The position numbers were made by a program, and so were the translations under genes. Below, piece after piece: positions 57,073 through 64,000 of a DNA stretch of 64,000 nucleotides. Origin of the DNA: Promineifilum sp. Lineage in GTDB: Bacteria; Chloroflexota; Anaerolineae; Promineifilales; Promineifilaceae. Each line of letters opens with the position of its first letter. Position 1 is the first letter of the stretch. The notes under the pieces are model-generated. The model ran no database searches. It was not told the origin of the DNA and worked only from the letters and a program-made list of their open reading frames with translations. Location: assembly GCA_017983515.1 (NCBI GenBank), contig JAGOBF010000014.1, forward strand, positions 33,303 through 97,302, read 5' to 3'.

Positions 57073-57155
57073 GAGTTAAACACAGATGGAACACAGACCC
57101 TGCGGATAACAGAAAAACTCAGTCCGCTATCTCTGTTCAACCCGTGTCCTATCCC
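57073..57155. repeat. CACAGAT-type inverted element, third copy
   Basis: AACACAGATGGAACACAGA near 57079-57097 faces CTCTGTTCAACCCGTGTCC near 57130-57148. Occupies the nagA/GH3 gap. Confidence 0.45.
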
Positions 57156-57158
57156 TGC

Positions 57159-58763
57159 TTACTTGTTTTCCCCTTCAACCAACCCGGCCGCCACCGGCAA
57201 CTGACCCTCTGGGATAAATTCCCCGAAGAGGGCCGACGCCAGGGCATCGAGCGAGGCGGGTTGGATGCTGTAGGTGCACAAGTACGTCCGCGCTGCCGGG
57301 TAGGCGGCCAGATCGTAGGGCGTGCGCAGGGCGACGGTGATGGTCGGTCTGCCCAGCACCAGTAGTTCGTTGACCAGCGCCGCCTGCTCCGGCTGCATCG
57401 AGGCGTTGATCGTGCCCAGGATGAGCAGATCGTAGCCGGCCAGGCGTTGCCGCAGGGCGGCGATCTCATCGTCGTCCGGCAGATGACTGGTCACGAACTC
57501 GTCGACGTGCGAGTGATGGGCGCGCAGGGCCGCGGCTAGATGGGGTCGGATGGTGGAAGACGTATCGGCCGGGGTCAGGTCGCGCGGCGTGGGCATGACG
57601 GCAGCGATGCGGGCATCGGGCGCGAGGCGCAGCGGCAGCAGATCGGCGTCATCACGCACGAGGGTGATCGACCGGCGAGCTAGTTCGGCCTCCAGCGCGC
57701 GATGCTCGGCACAGCCGACGACGTCGAGAGCTGGTTGGGCTTGCGCGGCGGCCCAGGTCTTAAGGGCGAGAATTCGCTCGACCGAGGGCTGGATCTGGCT
57801 GTCATCGATTAGTTCGCGCGAATAGGCCAGGGTCAGTCCGCCGTACAGACGCTCCTGCGTCTCTTCATCGAGCATGATAAGCATCAGATCGACCCCGGCG
57901 CGGACGGCGGCGATGACGTCGATGATCTGCCCCGCTCCCTGGGTGATGGCCCCCATGTCGAGGGCGTCGGTGATGATAACGCCGTCGAAGCCCATCTCAT
58001 GCCGCGCGAAGTCGGTCATGACCCGCCGGGCGACAGTCGCCGGGTAGGCGCTCGTGCCGGTCAGGGCAGGGATGGCGAAGTGGCCGGTCATCAGCAACTT
58101 GGCCCCGGCGTCGATGCCTGCCTTGAAGGGTGGAAACTCAATAGCATCAAGTCGCTCCCGGCCGTGGGCGATGACGGGCATTTTGTAGTGAGAATCGACG
58201 GCCGCTTCGCCTTTGCCGGGGAAGTGCTTGAGCGTGGCCGCCACTCCGGCCGATTGCAGGCCTTCCACCAGGGCCGCGCCCAGCGCCGCCGCCAGGCCCG
58301 GTTCGTCGCCGAAGGAACGGATGCCCAGCGATGGATTGCGCGGATTGGTGTTCAGGTCGAGCACCGGCCCGTAGTTGATATTGACGCCGATGGCCGCCAG
58401 CTCCAGGCCGATGGCCCGGCCGACGCGCCGCGCCAGTTCCGGGTCGCGCGTCGCCCCGAGGGCCATATTACCGGCGAACTGCGTCATGCCCTGGCCCATG
58501 GCGGCCAGCTGCCCGCCTTCCTGGTCGGTGGCGATGAGCAGGGGAGCCTGGCCGGCGGCGCGAGCGGCAGCTTGCAAAGCGGCCGTCAGCTCGCGCAATT
58601 GAGCCGGGTTATCGTAATTGGCCGGCCGGAAAAGCGAAAAGCCCCCCACGCGCCGTTGCGCGATCCAGTCGAGGATACGCGGCGGAGGCGTCAGGCCCTC
58701 GAAGGCCAGCATGAGCTTGTAGCCGATTAAATCTTCGGATGGAGGTGAGATATTTCTTTTCAT
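57159..58763 (-). CDS. GH3 family beta-N-acetylhexosaminidase (NagZ-like)
   Basis: A 534-residue glycoside hydrolase of family 3. The N-terminal barrel has ATDQEGGQLAAMGQGMTQFAGNMALGA, the NagZ-type KHFPGKGEAAVDSH and the nucleophile-containing IITDALDMGAI, so it should release GlcNAc from muropeptides or chitooligosaccharides. A second domain (about 370-534) gives it a larger size than the 340-residue E. coli NagZ, as in Bacillus NagZ. No signal peptide, so cytoplasmic. ATG at 58763 is chosen over an extension that would cross a strong hairpin. Confidence 0.9.
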   Translation of the reverse strand: MKRNISPPSEDLIGYKLMLAFEGLTPPPRILDWIAQRRVGGFSLFRPANYDNPAQLRELTAALQAAARAAGQAPLLIATDQEGGQLAAMGQGMTQFAGNMALGATRDPELARRVGRAIGLELAAIGVNINYGPVLDLNTNPRNPSLGIRSFGDEPGLAAALGAALVEGLQSAGVAATLKHFPGKGEAAVDSHYKMPVIAHGRERLDAIEFPPFKAGIDAGAKLLMTGHFAIPALTGTSAYPATVARRVMTDFARHEMGFDGVIITDALDMGAITQGAGQIIDVIAAVRAGVDLMLIMLDEETQERLYGGLTLAYSRELIDDSQIQPSVERILALKTWAAAQAQPALDVVGCAEHRALEAELARRSITLVRDDADLLPLRLAPDARIAAVMPTPRDLTPADTSSTIRPHLAAALRAHHSHVDEFVTSHLPDDDEIAALRQRLAGYDLLILGTINASMQPEQAALVNELLVLGRPTITVALRTPYDLAAYPAARTYLCTYSIQPASLDALASALFGEFIPEGQLPVAAGLVEGENK

Positions 58764-58782
58764 CGGTCGAACCCATAAGTCA

Positions 58783-58827
58783 ATCCGAAAAGGTGGGCGC
58801 ACGAATCTGCCGCCCACCTTTTCGGAT
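58783..58827 (-). terminator. Long hairpin between solute-binding protein and GH3 genes
   Basis: A perfect 17-bp stem with an 11-base loop stands between the genes on the minus strand. No T-tract follows, so it may stabilise the 3' end of the abundant binding-protein mRNA or reduce readthrough. Confidence 0.7.
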
Positions 58828-58930
58828 CAATCATTTGAAACAAGCTTGACGAAGGGCTATGGACTTCAGCGATTCACCGACGGCTGCCTGCCGGCATTCG
58901 GCGATGCATCCCCGAAAGCTGTAGCCATCA

Positions 58931-60427
58931 TCATTTCTGCGGCCACGAGGCGTCGATCTCGGTCAGAGCGGTGTCCAGGTCGGTCGAGCCGCTGATCCAG
59001 TCGGTCATGGCCTTCCAGAATGAGCCGGAGCCTACTTCGGCCGGCATGAGGTCGGAGGCATCGAAGCGGACGCTCGTGGCGTTCAACAACAACTCGGCCA
59101 CCTTGCGGTCGGTGTAAGTGGTGTACCAGTCCAGATCGGCATCCTTGTGGGGCGACAGGGTGCCGCCGGCGCGTACCCAGCCCTCAACGCCTTCGGCCTT
59201 GCTGAAGAACTCCATCAAGGCGCGAACTTCGGGACGGTCGTTGAACATGACCATCATGTCGCCGGCCACCAGCGCCGGACGCCCAAGGCTCTCGTCGATG
59301 GGCGGCAGATAGAAGAAATCATAGTCTTCGCCGGCAACGAGCGTTTCGTCGCCGAAGAAGCTGGTGATCCACGCCGCTTGCGAGTGGAACCAACAGCCCG
59401 GCGGGTCGGCGAACATGGGCACCGGCGAATCGCCGATGAAGGTCGAGACGATGGAGGGAACGCCGCCATAGACGTAGTCGTCGTTCAGCCAGATCTCGGC
59501 CATCTTTTCGGCCGCGGCCTTCACTTCGGGCGAAGCGAACGGCAGTTCGCCCACGACCCACTTGTCGTAGTTCTCCAGCGAAGTCGTGCGCAGCATGATG
59601 TTCTCCATCCAGTCCGTGGCTACCCAGCCGGTGGCCGCGCCGGACTCGATGCCGATGCACCAGGCGGGGTCGCCGTCGTCGGCGATCTGCTGGGTGAGGG
59701 CCAGCATCTCATCCCAGGTCTCCGGGACTACATAGCCGGCAGCGTCGAACTGGGCCTTGGGGTAGAAAACCATACTCTTGGCGGAGGCGCGTTGCCAGAC
59801 GCCGGCCATGATGTTTTCGCCATCAGCGCCGGGCATGGTGGCCATGTCGAGCCAACTATCGATGTAGGTTTCCTGCAGCTTTTCGCGCGGCAGGAAGCTG
59901 CTGACGTCGACCAGCGCGCCGACGGCGGCGAACCGCTGGGCCATGGCGGGCTGGGAGATATTGGCGATGTCCGGCGGCGCGCCGGCGTCGACGGCGACGT
60001 TGATCTGGGTCTCGAATTCCTTCGAGCCTTCATAGACCACGTCGATCCCGGTCGCTTCTTCAAAGGGGGCCAATGCGAGGTTCATCTTTTGGGCCTCTTC
60101 ATCGACCATCACACCGAACAAAGACACGGTCGTGCCGGTGAACTCGCCGGCTTCAGCGCGTTCCAGATAGCTACCTTCGGCCGTGGCCGGCTCTTCAGTG
60201 GCCGCCTCTTCGGTCGGCGCGACTTCCTCGGTGGCCACGACTTCCTCGGTGGCCGGCACGTCGGTTGGGACGACTTCCTCGGGGGCCGCTTCCTCGGTCG
60301 GGGCGGTTTCTTCAACGACCGCTTCCGTTGGTGCGGCTTCCTGGGCAGGCGTTTCGACGGCGCCGCCGCAGGCGACCATTAGGGCCGTCAGGGTCAGCAG
60401 AACAACCATAAGCATCAAACGTTTCAT
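58931..60427 (-). CDS. Extracellular solute-binding lipoprotein (family 1)
   Basis: A 498-residue ABC-import binding protein. The signal peptide ends in a lipobox LMVACGG with C20 as lipid attachment, followed by an acidic Pro/Thr/Glu tether of about 60 residues (PTEE/ATEEV units), then the two-lobed binding domain (ATGIDVVYEGSKEFETQINVAVDAGAPPDIANISQP, then TWDEMLALTQQI and GGTLSPHKDADL). GGAGGAAAGA precedes the ATG at 60427. It resembles sugar-binding proteins, fitting GlcNAc or chitooligosaccharides. The matching permeases are not in the window; an ATPase may be shared. Confidence 0.92.
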   Translation of the reverse strand: MKRLMLMVVLLTLTALMVACGGAVETPAQEAAPTEAVVEETAPTEEAAPEEVVPTDVPATEEVVATEEVAPTEEAATEEPATAEGSYLERAEAGEFTGTTVSLFGVMVDEEAQKMNLALAPFEEATGIDVVYEGSKEFETQINVAVDAGAPPDIANISQPAMAQRFAAVGALVDVSSFLPREKLQETYIDSWLDMATMPGADGENIMAGVWQRASAKSMVFYPKAQFDAAGYVVPETWDEMLALTQQIADDGDPAWCIGIESGAATGWVATDWMENIMLRTTSLENYDKWVVGELPFASPEVKAAAEKMAEIWLNDDYVYGGVPSIVSTFIGDSPVPMFADPPGCWFHSQAAWITSFFGDETLVAGEDYDFFYLPPIDESLGRPALVAGDMMVMFNDRPEVRALMEFFSKAEGVEGWVRAGGTLSPHKDADLDWYTTYTDRKVAELLLNATSVRFDASDLMPAEVGSGSFWKAMTDWISGSTDLDTALTEIDASWPQK

Positions 60428-60463
60428 TCTTTCCTCCGAATAATGTGTTTCCAATCAACAAAA

Positions 60464-61465
60464 CTATTGTTTAACCGCGATTGGGGAAGCTGATTCTGTA
60501 CTCTTCTCATTTTCCTCCTGCCGGTCAGCCGGCATGGGGGCAGGCGCCAGGAAAACAGCGCCCATGACCCCGGCATTATAATCGGGCGGGATGATAACGA
60601 CTTTCTCGTCGGGCATCATCGACGACGCCAGTGACGAAGCGGCGCGCAGGGTGTCCAGGGCGCGTCGGAGCGGTTGCTCAAAGGCGTCGGCGGCGCGGGT
60701 AACGCCGCCGCCCAGGACGACCTTCTCAACGTCATAGGTCATCACCAGCAGATAGACGGCGCGCGCCAGATACCCGGCAGCGCGCTCAACGATCTGAGTG
60801 GCGGCGGGGTGGCCGGCGGCGGCCAATGCGTATACTTCGTCGGTAGTGAGGTTGTGGCCGGCGTCGGCAAGTGTCGCCGCCGAGGCGGCGATAGCCGGCC
60901 CGGCGGCAAATGCCTCCAGACAACCATAGGAGCCGCAAACGCAGCGCGGCCCGGTGACCTCGAACGGGATGTGGCCTATTTCGCCGGCCATGCCGTGCGC
61001 GCCTCTATAAAGATGGCCGTCGAGGATCAGTCCGGCGGAGATGCCAGTTCCGATACTCAGGTAGGCCAGGCTGTTTAAAGGCGCTTGCTGGCCGGCCCAA
61101 TGATAAGCTCCCCATGCCGCCGCGCGGACGTCATTTTCCAGGGCCACGGGGATGCCCAGGGTTTCCTGAAGGATGTCACGCAGCGGATATGGATCAGTCA
61201 GGTTCAGGTTGACCGCCAACCGAACCGTGCCGTTGGTCGGGTCGACCTGGCCGGGGATGCCAACGCCGGCCGCCACCAGGGACTCCAGCGATTGATCGGC
61301 ATCGTGCAGCGCCTGGTCGATCGTGGCCCGTATTCCACTGACCAGACTGGGGGGGCTGTCGGATTGAGTCGGCCGCACGGCCCGGCCCAGGGGACGGCCG
61401 GCCTCGTCGACGATGAGGGCCGCTGTTTTAGTGCCGCCGACGTCTAGCCCCACGCGCAGCTTCAT
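60464..61465 (-). CDS. ROK-family sugar kinase, probably N-acetylglucosamine kinase
   Basis: A 333-residue ROK kinase. ATP-binding GLDVGGTKTAALIVDE opens the protein, GIPGQVDPTNGTV and LENDVRAAAWGAYHWAG provide the sugar site, EIGHIPFEVTGPRCVCGSYGCLEAFA holds the ROK zinc motif (CxCGxxGC with His), and VEKVVLGGGV closes the second lobe. Likely phosphorylates GlcNAc to GlcNAc-6-P for NagA. Its start overlaps the repressor gene by four bases. A short Glu/Asp-rich tail follows the fold. Confidence 0.9.
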   Translation of the reverse strand: MKLRVGLDVGGTKTAALIVDEAGRPLGRAVRPTQSDSPPSLVSGIRATIDQALHDADQSLESLVAAGVGIPGQVDPTNGTVRLAVNLNLTDPYPLRDILQETLGIPVALENDVRAAAWGAYHWAGQQAPLNSLAYLSIGTGISAGLILDGHLYRGAHGMAGEIGHIPFEVTGPRCVCGSYGCLEAFAAGPAIAASAATLADAGHNLTTDEVYALAAAGHPAATQIVERAAGYLARAVYLLVMTYDVEKVVLGGGVTRAADAFEQPLRRALDTLRAASSLASSMMPDEKVVIIPPDYNAGVMGAVFLAPAPMPADRQEENEKSTESASPIAVKQ

Positions 61466-62637
61466 TTGACCCCCAGTTCGCGTTGGAGGAGCAGGGCGGA
61501 GCAGCCAAGGGTAATGATGTCTGCCGCGCGATGCGGGTCGATGGATGAATAGCGCACGGTCGTAGCCTCGGCCATGGACGGTAGCACGCGCTGGTGCATT
61601 TCGGCGATCATCGCGTCGAGCAAGATGCCGCCCAGATCAGCAATACGACCGGCCAGCACGATTGTCTGAATGTTGAGGCTGCTGACCAGTCCCGCGGCGG
61701 CGGCGCCGAGATAGCGTCCGGCATCGACGGCGATCTCGACGGCCAAAGGATCGTGGGCTTCGACCGCGGCCACAAAGCGCGACCACGAGGGCCGCTCGTC
61801 GCCGGCCAGGAGAGAATGGGAGCGGTCGCTCGCCGCCAGCCGCTGGAGGACCGAACGGACGCTGCTGGTGGTTTCCAGGCAGCCGCGATTCCCACAGGTG
61901 CACAGTGCGCCGCCGCTGTTGACGACGACGTGGCCGATCTCCCCGGCCCCAAAGCCGTCGCCATAGAAAGGCAGACCGTTCAGGATGATGCCTGCGCCGA
62001 TGCCCCGGCCGCCGCGAATGACGATGAGATTGTCGCCGCCGGCGGCTTGGCCATAGGTATACTCGGCCAGCGCGGCCATGTGGCTGTCATTGGCGACGTG
62101 GACCGGCCGGCCGAAGCGCGATTCCAGCAGATCGCGCAGGGGCAAGTTGACCCAGCCCAGATTGACCGCACGCCGCACGATGCCGTTGTAGGGATCGACC
62201 AGACCGGGCGTCGCTACGCCGATGCCCAGCATGTCATCCGACGCCAGACCGAGCGATTCGACGAGTTCGTAGACCAGGGCAAGCACGTTGTCGCCGTGGA
62301 TGCCGGCCGCTTCATGGGTGGCGCGCGCTTCGATCTCGCCCTTGAGATTCAGGCGCGCGGCGCGAAATTCGTGGCCGCTGAGGTCGATAGCGACGAGGTG
62401 ACGGCCGTCGCCGTTGATAGAGAGAAGCGTGGGGCGCTTGCCGCCGGCCGACGGCCCTTGACCTGTCTCGATGACGAGGTTGTCCTGGAGCAGTTCGGCG
62501 ACGATCGCGGACACGGTGGGACGTGTGAGACCGGTGTGCCGGGCCACATCGGCCCGGCTGACCTCGCGCTCGTAGATCGTATTGAGGACGAGTCGCGTGT
62601 TGTGGTCCTTGGTGTGTTGGCGGGTCGCCTTTTCCAT
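61462..62637 (-). CDS. ROK-family transcriptional repressor (NagC-like)
   Basis: A 391-residue regulator with an N-terminal winged helix-turn-helix (residues 22-55: REVSRADVARHTGLTRPTVSAIV) and a ROK sugar-sensing domain with GIGVATPGLVDPYNGIV, RGGRGIGAGIILNG, EIGHVVVNSGGALCTCGNRGCLETTSS. The kinase catalytic Asp region is present in HVANDSHMAALAE; whether it is active is unclear. Likely senses GlcNAc-6-P or a related sugar and represses its own operon. The promoter and a possible operator are directly upstream. Last gene of the amino-sugar cluster by position, first by transcription. Confidence 0.93.
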   Translation of the reverse strand: MEKATRQHTKDHNTRLVLNTIYEREVSRADVARHTGLTRPTVSAIVAELLQDNLVIETGQGPSAGGKRPTLLSINGDGRHLVAIDLSGHEFRAARLNLKGEIEARATHEAAGIHGDNVLALVYELVESLGLASDDMLGIGVATPGLVDPYNGIVRRAVNLGWVNLPLRDLLESRFGRPVHVANDSHMAALAEYTYGQAAGGDNLIVIRGGRGIGAGIILNGLPFYGDGFGAGEIGHVVVNSGGALCTCGNRGCLETTSSVRSVLQRLAASDRSHSLLAGDERPSWSRFVAAVEAHDPLAVEIAVDAGRYLGAAAAGLVSSLNIQTIVLAGRIADLGGILLDAMIAEMHQRVLPSMAEATTVRYSSIDPHRAADIITLGCSALLLQRELGVK

Positions 62638-62668
62638 ACCGGTATGTGGATCGTGTAGGAATGCGTAA

Positions 62669-62687
62669 GTAAGTTAAATGAACTAAC
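62669..62687 (-). promoter_or_regulatory. Possible ROK-repressor operator
   Basis: GTAAGTT and AACTAAC form an imperfect inverted repeat (6 of 7 bases) with a five-base spacer, AT-rich, just downstream of the -10 box over the predicted transcription start. Confidence 0.45.
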
Positions 62688-62694
62688 AAAGTAC

Positions 62695-62723
62695 AGTGTA
62701 ATATGGTTTTTTCGGCCTGTCAA
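62695..62723 (-). promoter_or_regulatory. Promoter of the amino-sugar operon
   Basis: TTGACA (62723-62718), 17 bases and TACACT (62700-62695) on the minus strand; predicted start about 62688, with a leader of 50 bases. Confidence 0.8.
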
Positions 62724-62886
62724 GCCCAACCGGCTACGAGGGTTGTCACGTCTTTTTCGCGACGGCGCAGAAAACTTGTAAAATAGGTTGTTCGGTGCGA
62801 GCCTGGATTGCGGCCGGAGAGCGGGCGCTGTTTGACCCGCGCGATGGACCGATTGAAAAAGGACTACGAGGGCAGAAGCAAAGATA

Positions 62887-63744
62887 TTGAGTAAGCGAGA
62901 CTCTATTTCGTTTTCCCGCGTCGGCGTCTACGTCGACACGGCCAACATGTACCGTAATGGTGGCTTTCGCATGCGCTACGACGTACTGCGCGATTTCGCC
63001 TGTCGCGACGGAGCGGAGCCGGTGCGGCTCAACGCCTATGTTAGCTTCGATGCCGATCGCGCCCGAGCCGATGTTGTCTATCAGAAGAGCGCACAACGGT
63101 TCTACTCCCTGCTGCGCGACTTCGGCTATAAAGTCATGATCAAGGAAGTGCGTTGGTATGAGGATGAGAGCGGCAAACGGTATGGCAAGGCCAATGCCGA
63201 CCTCGATTTGTCGGTCGATATGTTGCTGCAATCGGAGAACCTGGATCGGGTCTTGCTCGTGACCGGTGACGGGGACTTCACCCGCGTGGTCAGCGCCGTG
63301 CAAAACCGGGGTTGTCGGGTGGAAGTCGTGGCCTTGGACAATGCCTCGGCCGATCTGCGACGCGAATCCGATCTATTCGTTTCGGGCTATCTTGTTCCCG
63401 ATCTGGTGCCGGCCTTCGGCAACGGCGGCCCCGTCGGTGACGAAACGGCCTGGGGCGAGATCGGCTCCGTCGTGCGCGGCACGTGTTACTTCCACAAGCA
63501 GAATTATGGCTTTATGCGCTTCCTGCGCATCCCGGGGCCGAAGCTGTGGCTGACCGACACCCAGAATCCGGACTCGCCTTATGAGACGGCCTACTTCAAC
63601 GACTCCAACCTGCCCGAGAACGTCGATCCGCTGAATCTGCCCAGCTACAATCACATTTTTCAGTTCGAGTTGGTCGAATCGCGCCATCCGACGGGCAAGT
63701 TCGAGGCCCGCAATATCCAGTTCCTCAGCTGGGTGCCGACTTGA
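62887..63744 (+). CDS. NYN-domain (LabA/DUF88) nuclease-like protein
   Basis: A 285-residue protein. The N-terminal 165 residues have the NYN PIN-like fold with the acidic residues of a Mg-dependent RNase: VGVYVDTANMY, GKANADLDLSVDML and VTGDGDFTRVV. The C-terminal 110 residues have a beta-rich pattern (RGTCYFHKQNYGFMRFL) that could be an OB or cold-shock-like RNA-binding fold, opposed to the LOTUS domain of the LabA family. TTG at 62887 is the only sensible start. It lies divergent from the ROK operon. Probably an RNA nuclease; catalysis unproven. Confidence 0.82.
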   Translation: MSKRDSISFSRVGVYVDTANMYRNGGFRMRYDVLRDFACRDGAEPVRLNAYVSFDADRARADVVYQKSAQRFYSLLRDFGYKVMIKEVRWYEDESGKRYGKANADLDLSVDMLLQSENLDRVLLVTGDGDFTRVVSAVQNRGCRVEVVALDNASADLRRESDLFVSGYLVPDLVPAFGNGGPVGDETAWGEIGSVVRGTCYFHKQNYGFMRFLRIPGPKLWLTDTQNPDSPYETAYFNDSNLPENVDPLNLPSYNHIFQFELVESRHPTGKFEARNIQFLSWVPT

Positions 63745-63795
63745 GAATCGCTTGTTGCGCTGGCCCTGAACGGGCGAAATATCAACGCAATTTTA

Positions 63796-63824
63796 TTGAC
63801 AGGCTGAGCCACATCTGATACTAT
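63796..63824 (+). promoter_or_regulatory. Promoter of tRNA-Asp
   Basis: TTGACA (63796-63801), 17 bases and TACTAT (63819-63824), 13 bases before the tRNA. Confidence 0.75.
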
Positions 63825-63837
63825 CCTGATTCACGCT

Positions 63838-63910
63838 GGGGGCGTGGTGTAGCGGTTAACACGTCGGCCTGTCAAGCCGAAGATCGCGGGTTCGATCCCC
63901 GTCGCTCCCG
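63838..63910 (+). tRNA. tRNA-Asp(GTC)
   Basis: Acceptor GGGGGCG/CGCTCCC (one G-T), D arm with GTGTAGCGGTTAACAC, anticodon stem-loop CGGCCTGTCAAGCCG with anticodon GTC and a T arm CGCGGGTTCGATCCCCG. Discriminator G. CCA is not encoded. Single gene with own promoter and terminator. Confidence 0.96.
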
Positions 63911-63920
63911 TGGGAGTATA

Positions 63921-63957
63921 ATGGGTCAACTTCATGGTAAGTTGGCCCATTTGTTTT
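63921..63957 (+). terminator. Terminator after tRNA-Asp
   Basis: A 12-bp stem (one mismatch, ATGGGTCAACTT/AAGTTGGCCCAT) with a six-base loop and the T-rich tail TTGTTTT. The last 40 bases of the window after it contain no feature I can support. Confidence 0.75.
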
Positions 63958-64000
63958 ATGGTTTAACACAAGATGATAGTTAGACCGCAAAGTCATAGCC

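Overview
The window is a high-GC (60-65 % by eye), densely coded chromosomal segment with about 50 protein genes on both strands, two tRNA genes and no phage, insertion sequence, CRISPR array or plasmid module. The gene set fits a Chloroflexota bacterium of the Anaerolineae type: adenosylcobalamin-dependent ribonucleotide reductase, fungal/archaeal-type aspartate-semialdehyde dehydrogenase, RNase J, archease-RtcB, a translin-family protein, zinc-ribbon/FHA/PP2C signalling genes and long secreted proteins. This assignment is inference from gene content; no rRNA is present to confirm it.

Layout. 1-3.5 kb: a branched-chain amino acid ABC operon on the minus strand (livG, an acyl-CoA synthetase, livH running off the left edge). 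3.7-9 kb: an FMN-binding-split protein, a membrane protein and a 1322-residue secreted protein with an HExxH motif and a VWA domain. 9.2-15.6 kb: comM, an orphan AbrB antitoxin, a short promoter-to-terminator transcription unit, tRNA-Leu(GAG), asd, and small enzymes. 15.6-22.7 kb: a large membrane protein, then argC-argB-argD-GNAT behind a complete ribosome-type attenuator. 22.7-28.7 kb: P450, nrdJ, plsC, a molybdopterin oxidoreductase. 29-34.3 kb: a PP2C phosphatase, two FHA proteins and a zinc-ribbon membrane protein, leading into a RibD-like reductase and a TSUP exporter. 34.3-38.4 kb: a PfkB kinase and a full ECF transporter (S, T, A, A'). 38.9-42 kb: a secreted subtilase. 42-52 kb: metZ-like gene, a second PP2C, RNase J, nitroreductase, an unlisted 41-codon gene, archease, RtcB, a glycosyltransferase, translin and DUF3467. 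52-62.7 kb: an amino-sugar catabolic cluster (SIS isomerase/deaminase, NagA, GH3 hexosaminidase, lipoprotein solute-binding protein, ROK kinase, ROK repressor) interrupted by a spermidine-synthase-like membrane protein. 62.9-64 kb: a NYN nuclease-like gene and tRNA-Asp(GTC).

Regulation visible in the sequence. Many promoters have good sigma70-type hexamers, and several place the -10 box only 6-10 nt before the start codon, so the mRNAs should be leaderless. The most striking control element lies upstream of argC: a promoter, a leaderless 26-codon peptide with an Arg-Arg-Pro-Arg run, and four seven-base segments that can form mutually exclusive 1:2, 2:3 and 3:4 hairpins, the last being an intrinsic terminator.

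Repeats. Heptanucleotide tandem repeats of differing sequence sit at gene junctions inside the liv and arg operons, and one of them codes for a C-terminal extension of ArgB. A roughly 100-bp element with 10-bp terminal inverted repeats (14478-14574) has a diverged second copy at 28757-28875 and an end fragment at 9197-9210. A family of CACAGAT-type inverted elements occurs three times.
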